A DNA stretch of 44,661 bases from Spirochaetota bacterium (GTDB taxonomy: Bacteria > Spirochaetota > B62-G9 > DRHN01): assembly GCA_016934265.1 (NCBI GenBank), contig JAFGTF010000069.1, positions 1-44,661 on the forward strand, read 5' to 3'. Shown here one piece after another: positions 40,852 to 44,661 of the stretch. The position numbers and the translations under genes were made by a program. Numbering within the stretch: position 1 is the stretch's first letter; each line of letters starts with the position of its first letter. The notes under the pieces were generated by a model. That model saw only the letters and a program-made list of their open reading frames with translations, searched no databases and was not told the origin of the DNA.

Positions 40852-40904
40852 GTCATTACGAGCGAAAATCCCGGAGGGATTTTCTAACGAAGCAATCTGT
40901 ATTC
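40852..40904. repeat. REP-like hairpin element 2
   Basis: Starts GTCATTACGAGCGAA, has the hairpin AATCCC/GGGATT and ends CGAAGCAATCTGTATT. It is the clearest standard copy in the window. Confidence 0.75.
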
Positions 40905-41121
40905 TTTATAATGATTCGTCCTACTGTAAGGTCTACCCGGGGCTGATGCACGACAGTGCATCTTCCATGAGCGAAAAACAAAGAGGCATACGCCTCTGAT
41001 GGTTATCCACACTCATACTACACCTTATTCGTCTAACGACAAGCAGTGGCTTGGAACAAAACAGTGAGATTTAGTGTTAATGAAAAAAAATCAGTTGAGC
41101 GAATGTTATCTTTTCGGCTGA

Positions 41122-41350
41122 CATCCGATAATCTCTTTTAAAGAAGTCGACCGGCTCATCTACCGGGTAGGTGGAAAAAGCATCATGCTGGATAAAGACT
41201 TATCCGGTCTTTATGGGATACAAGCCAAGGTTCTGAACCAGGCGGTTACAAGAAATATACATAGATTCACAAATGATTTTATGTTCAGACTGTCATGGGA
41301 AGAATCGAAAGCTTAAAGGTCACAAAATGTGACCTTTAAGCAAGGCCCCG
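41122..41350 (+). pseudogene. ORF6N-domain protein remnant
   Basis: In one frame the sequence reads IYRVGGKSIMLDKDLSGLYG, then VLNQAVTRNIHRF and NDFMFRLSWEESKA, an unmistakable ORF6N domain, which is common in phage antirepressor-like and mobile-element proteins. It has no usable start codon, and a TAA at 41314-41316 interrupts it. Reading through gives RSQNVTFKQG, the normal continuation. Similarity stops near 41350 where the convergent ATPase gene ends. It is a decayed piece of a once longer gene of about 150-300 residues. Codons at the stop form part of a perfect 14-base inverted repeat (41310-41340). Confidence 0.75.
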
Positions 41351-41362
41351 TTCTTCTTCTTA

Positions 41363-43201
41363 TCAGTGCAGATGCTCCTCCGTATACAACGTGAGTTCGA
41401 TCATTCGCTCCAGCAGCGATGCGGCATCGAATCCTATAAAGTTATGCAGCACCAGCTCCTTTGCAAACAGGCGGCAGATATACTTGAGCTTCCTCGCCTT
41501 CTTGCGTGACGCGTATATATAATCCTTGTGACCGTTGTTAATGATTATAAGGTTGTTGTCTTCGTCGAACCTCGACCGCCAGAGCTCTCCAGGCGCCCGA
41601 ACGAAGGTGTACCCGGGTATGCCCCTCCCGCTTCCCTTCCCGTCCTGCCCTATTTTATCCAGGAGGGAATCCGTTACTGTTATAATGGATTCGGCTGTGC
41701 AGGTAACTTCCCCCTGGCTCACGGTAGCGACCAGAATTACCATACCCGGCTCTTGGGTTGCCGTAAACGTGACGAACTCGCCCTCCGTTTTATCGATCGC
41801 GCCCTCGCCTTCCTTGATCTCCCACCGTATCTGAAGTTCCCTCTCCACCGTTCGCCTGCTACGGTCCCTCGGTATGCATCGAAAATTTCTTGTCGTACCC
41901 ACCTTGACCACGCAGGAGGCAGGCGAGATAACGGCCGAGAAAAGGGGACCCGCGCTTTCGTAGAAGGCCGCTCTGTCCGCGGGTTCCGGCTGCTCCTGTT
42001 TTTCCTGAATGACCGCCTGCGGCGCAGTTTCGGCATCGGTTTTTTCTTTGAAGAGCCGGTCCTTCATCTTTTCGGCGCCTGTCTTTTTCCCGCGGCCGGC
42101 GGTAATATCAAACCAGTCGTACTCCCCCGTCGGCAGCGCAAGAAACGCCTCCTTCAGGGCCCGCTGGACCGACTTCAGCACGTTTTTACTTGCGACCTCC
42201 TCCTCCGCCTTTTTTTCCAGCTCTATTACACTCCTGAGATTCTCTTCAATAGAATGAAAAGCATCGCAGAAAACCCGGTATTTTTCATCATGAATGATTC
42301 CGCCGCGGGTCCCCGGTGTCAGCTGGAGGAAAGGAGCGTCGATCATACCCTGGAGGTACCCCGTATTCCAGGGTTCCCGATCGAAGAAATCAAGATCCGT
42401 TATCGAGGACAGTACCCTCGTGCCTGAGCGGTACAACCCGACCGAGTTGCCGGGATCGTACCCCTGGAGGTAGAGCTCGAAAAAAATATCTCCTAACTCG
42501 GTATCAACGGAATCGAAGTCGGCGAGCATACGGCCGCTGAACTGTCGCGGTTTTACCTCGTATTCCTTCCTTGAATACCTGTCCTTTATCCCGATGGTAA
42601 CGCCGGATTTTCGTATCCTGTCTCTCAGCTCCGAGGCGAGATAGTGCTGAATGCGCTCGCCGTTAAGCTGCCTGATCCCTGGGAGAATGGGATGAACGGT
42701 AAGCTCGGTTCCCGGATGTGAGAAGAGCGATCGCCTGGGCGTTATCGTATAACCGGGTTCGTCTTTCTTCATCTCCATCTGGTAGGCCCTTCCGTCGGAT
42801 CCGCCGGATGAGAGAACCAGCCTTTCACCGACGGTCCAGAAGCTTAAAAGCCCGATGCCGTATTCACCCTGTATGCTCTTCATTCCCTCCTGTTTCAGTT
42901 TCTTCTTGATGGAGTCGCAGATATGGGTCGCCACGTATTTGAAATCAGGAATACCCTCGTCGTTGAGCGGGACTCCTTCCCCGTCGTCGATTACCTTAAG
43001 GAAAATCTCTCCGCGCTCCTTACCGCGAACGATGGTGACGTTCTTTGCATGCGCGTCTATGCTGTTTTCCACGAACTCCGCAATCGCCTTCAGGGGGCTG
43101 TTCTGAGAGAGCGCGATAATAGTAATCGCGTTCCAGTGGTCGCCTATCTTGAGCCTGCCGGTGTTGTCCTTCTTTCGAGTGACTGTCTTCTTACCTGTCA
43201 T
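41363..43201 (-). CDS. GHKL-type ATPase with Ig-like insert
   Basis: This 612-residue protein begins with a Bergerat-fold ATP-binding domain: N-box AEFVENSIDA with Asn46, G1 box IDDGEGVP with Asp73 and Gly76, and G2 box GEYGIGLLSFW near 112-122. A transducer-like region continues to about 330, followed by a charged linker. An Ig-like beta-sandwich lies at about 425-515 (SCVVKVGTTRNFRC, then ITVTD). A conserved-looking C-terminal part, GYTFVRAPGELWRSRFDEDNNLIIINNGH, continues to the end. The layout resembles MORC-like and other stand-alone GHKL ATPases, not histidine kinases: there is no phospho-acceptor domain. ATG 43201 follows AGGAAA. The role is unknown; a DNA- or defence-related function is possible but unproven. 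Confidence 0.8.
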   Translation of the reverse strand: MTGKKTVTRKKDNTGRLKIGDHWNAITIIALSQNSPLKAIAEFVENSIDAHAKNVTIVRGKERGEIFLKVIDDGEGVPLNDEGIPDFKYVATHICDSIKKKLKQEGMKSIQGEYGIGLLSFWTVGERLVLSSGGSDGRAYQMEMKKDEPGYTITPRRSLFSHPGTELTVHPILPGIRQLNGERIQHYLASELRDRIRKSGVTIGIKDRYSRKEYEVKPRQFSGRMLADFDSVDTELGDIFFELYLQGYDPGNSVGLYRSGTRVLSSITDLDFFDREPWNTGYLQGMIDAPFLQLTPGTRGGIIHDEKYRVFCDAFHSIEENLRSVIELEKKAEEEVASKNVLKSVQRALKEAFLALPTGEYDWFDITAGRGKKTGAEKMKDRLFKEKTDAETAPQAVIQEKQEQPEPADRAAFYESAGPLFSAVISPASCVVKVGTTRNFRCIPRDRSRRTVERELQIRWEIKEGEGAIDKTEGEFVTFTATQEPGMVILVATVSQGEVTCTAESIITVTDSLLDKIGQDGKGSGRGIPGYTFVRAPGELWRSRFDEDNNLIIINNGHKDYIYASRKKARKLKYICRLFAKELVLHNFIGFDAASLLERMIELTLYTEEHLH

Positions 43202-43593
43202 GTTTCCTCTATCGCGCTGCTAATAAAGCGTGCTATTTATTTTGTCTGGTTTCTCATTTTTATATTCCCTTCTGCAACACTATTTACATCGGCATCTTGT
43301 ACAGGGAATAATTACTACTACAATTCTTTCAACGAGGGACGTCAAAGTCAAGTTATTAATATCGCGACTGGATTATTGATACTCACGGGTGTAAGGGTCT
43401 GCACTACTTGACAGTAGATTGAGATATATGTAATAAAATTGATCATAAATCGAAAACACGTCACTTTTTTTCCCATCTTTCTTCTTACGTTATAATTGCT
43501 GCCGCCGCAAATAGGGAGATCAAGGTCCGTGCCGGTAAACACGTTCCTTTTACCGAAGACAACTCCCCCTTCGCCTTCTGTATCCCCTTTTAT
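43202..43593. other. AT-rich gap upstream of the GHKL ATPase
   Basis: No gene-like frame, hairpin or clear promoter boxes were seen. The region separates the ATPase start from the REP-like array. Confidence 0.45.
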
Positions 43594-43657
43594 GTCATTA
43601 AGAGCGAAGACCGTGGGGTTTCGGGACCCCACGGTCTTTTAGTGAAACAATCTGCAA
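43594..43657. repeat. REP-like element 3 with long perfect hairpin
   Basis: Starts GTCATTAAGAGCGAAG and ends GAAACAATCTGCAAA. Between lies a hairpin whose 13-bp arms begin AAGACCGTGGGGT, around a TTCGGG loop (43607-43638). Confidence 0.75.
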
Positions 43658-43706
43658 AACCTCCATGAAAAAGCAAGGGTCAAGGGCAGATTTGACCCCT
43701 TTACTT

Positions 43707-43870
43707 GTCATTGCGAGGGCGAAAACTCCGAAGGAGTTTGAAAAACCTTCTGGTTTTATGCAGAAGGCGAAAGAGCGCCGACTAAAAGTAGCAAGTCTTC
43801 CTTTCGCCTTCTGCAATATACTTCAGAATCATCGAAGATGTTTCTGAAGTATACCGAAGCAATCTGCACA
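43707..43870. repeat. Composite REP-like element 4
   Basis: Starts GTCATTGCGAGGGCG and ends CGAAGCAATCTGCACA, about three times the usual length. Inside are successive hairpins: AAACTCC/GGAGTTT, TGCAGAAGGCGAAAG/CTTTCGCCTTCTGCA (15-bp perfect arms) and ATACTTCAGAA/TTCTGAAGTAT. It appears to have grown by nested insertion of hairpins into one REP body. Confidence 0.75.
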
Positions 43871-44025
43871 CCCGGCCGAAAAAGTCTTAGGCTAATTGCT
43901 CACTGCTGACAGCCGACAGCCACTCCCCAGCCCCAAGTCCCCAGTCCCTGATTCTTTTCGCAGGGGCTTGAAGCCAACGGCCAATAGCTCATCGCAGACA
44001 GCTAAACATTTTGTCATATGTGTAC
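43871..44025. other. Degenerate GCTGACAGCC-type repeat clusters
   Basis: Two clusters of short, drifting repeats (about 43890-43921 and 43971-44007) built from words such as GCTAATTGCTCA, GCTGACAGCC, GCCAACGGCCAATAGC and ACAGC. Related clusters occur at 29331, 35977, 39664 and 41115. No gene is present. Confidence 0.5.
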
Positions 44026-44661
44026 GGGCTGTTTCCCAAATGAATAGCGAGAGTCTATATCTCATTCGTATGCATATACGGGCTCAAATGATGCGTTTTC
44101 ACCCGAAATGGCAATAATGGTGTAAATCCTGTGTAAAAAACAGGATTTTAGGCCCTGTATCCTTTTCCTCTCGCCCCATACCGGCTTCATATCCATCTGA
44201 TTCGCCAGTATCGTGATGTTCTGTACCGCAGCCACCAAGTAATCCTGTATCTCCATCCTCCATAACCGCCGCCACCTCGCCCTCTTGTACCCGTATCGTG
44301 TCGATCGGGCAAACGATCGCTCCGACAGATGCTGACGGGTCCTGATATCTCTCTTCGCTTCTCTGCTTGCAGCAAAAGCCAGCATCCTGTCTAATGCCTC
44401 CTGCCTCCTGTGCCGTTTGAGTGTTCGGCCGTCCTTCGATCTCGTGCAACGCCCCCTGAATACGCACACCGAACATGCCTCGGATGATGCCTTGTATTCA
44501 TACGTATGACGCTTCCTATTGTACATACGTCTCTTTAACAGTTGCCCCGCAGGGCATGTGTAGGTATCAGCATCAGGATCATATCGAAACTCTTCCTTCG
44601 GAAATATCCCCTTTTGTCTTCCCGTACTACGCTGCGTCTCCCCAAGTGAAGGTATATGTGC
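44026..44661 (-). mobile_element. IS1182-like insertion sequence, partial
   Basis: The transposase tail below defines the element. Its probable terminal end is GGGCTGTTTCCCAAAT from 44026, resembling IS1182-type ends; the other end lies beyond the window, so target duplication cannot be checked. Confidence 0.65.
44062..44661 (-). CDS. IS1182-family transposase, C-terminal part
   Basis: The gene runs off the right edge; 199 codons are visible. The frame reads DPDADTYTCPAGQLLKRRMYNRKRHTYEY, then SEACSVCVFRGRCTRSKDGRTLKRH and RQHLSERSFARSTRYGYKRARWRRLWRMEIQDYLVAAVQNI. The zinc-binding-like CSVC...RC cluster and the closing region with a Glu in SERSFA are typical of IS1182 DDE transposases. The catalytic Asp residues lie outside the window. 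The open frame is intact as far as seen, so the element may be active. Confidence 0.9.
   Translation of the reverse strand, partial: AHIPSLGETQRSTGRQKGIFPKEEFRYDPDADTYTCPAGQLLKRRMYNRKRHTYEYKASSEACSVCVFRGRCTRSKDGRTLKRHRRQEALDRMLAFAASREAKRDIRTRQHLSERSFARSTRYGYKRARWRRLWRMEIQDYLVAAVQNITILANQMDMKPVWGERKRIQGLKSCFLHRIYTIIAISGENASFEPVYAYE

Noticed and set aside
40790..40904. CRISPR-like appearance of two repeated units with unlike interiors
   Set aside because: Only two units, the interiors are self-complementary hairpins rather than spacers, and no cas gene is present.
43607..43638. Strong hairpin considered as a terminator
   Set aside because: No adjacent gene ends there and the T-run is short; it is better explained as the stem of the REP-like element.
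1..44661. Search by eye for tRNA and rRNA genes
   Set aside because: No cloverleaf with a conserved T-loop and no rRNA-like segment was recognised; a covariance search would be needed to exclude a diverged one.

Overview
The window is a 44.7 kb chromosomal stretch from a GC-rich diderm bacterium that probably lives anaerobically. The diderm envelope is shown by a LolA-like periplasmic protein, beta-barrel proteins and lipoproteins. An oxygen-sensitive glycyl-radical enzyme with its activase suggests anaerobiosis. The large FecR/PEGA/PQQ-propeller envelope proteins are common in Spirochaetota, so an uncultured spirochaete is my best guess, by inference only. I recognised no rRNA, tRNA or CRISPR array.

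Region by region. (1) 1-6.4 kb: the 3' end of a SAM methyltransferase, a VOC/PhnB-like protein, an FmdE-family protein and a CPBP membrane protease. Next comes a PadR-HAAS-DUF4097 operon with a near-perfect operator; its third gene has an in-frame stop. A lone FGGY sugar kinase follows. (2) 7-12.9 kb, minus strand: one operon of TetR, a LolD/MacB-type ATPase, two FtsX/MacB-type permeases, a LolA-like protein and a beta-barrel protein. A TetR-sized 35-bp palindrome lies at its promoter. (3) 13-21.4 kb: a Gfo/Idh/MocA oxidoreductase, a SecA paralogue with an unusual hydrophobic C-terminus, an MFS transporter and a Ca2+-type P-ATPase. (4) 21.4-25.1 kb: a glycyl-radical enzyme with a non-standard GCWEV active-site loop, and its activase. 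(5) 25.2-29.4 kb: a TauE/SafE permease facing a DUF1638 protein and two SAM methyltransferases, with a Fur-like operator in between, then a YbjQ-family protein. (6) 29.4-35.7 kb: two co-transcribed envelope proteins built from FecR, PEGA and PQQ-propeller modules. (7) 36-44.7 kb: an accessory-looking region of lower gene density. It holds an eRF1-like (baeRF/host-attachment) protein, a toxin-antitoxin pair, an FMN-binding protein, a beta-helix lipoprotein, an ADP-ribosylglycohydrolase, an ORF6N remnant, a GHKL ATPase with an Ig-like insert, several REP-like hairpin elements and the end of an IS1182-like insertion sequence.

Small non-autonomous repeats run through the window. They are a 207-bp element with inverted ATGGGGACAGCGCC ends, three approximately 190-265 bp elements with related terminal inverted repeats placed at gene 3' ends, REP-like GTCATTRCGAG...GAAGCAATCTG elements, and degenerate GCTGATGGCCAATCGC-type clusters. 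The best candidates for undescribed biology are the GCWEV glycyl-radical enzyme, the Fur-box/DUF1638/dual-methyltransferase/TauE locus, the paired FecR-PQQ envelope proteins, the GHKL-Ig ATPase and the 3'-end-associated inverted-repeat elements.
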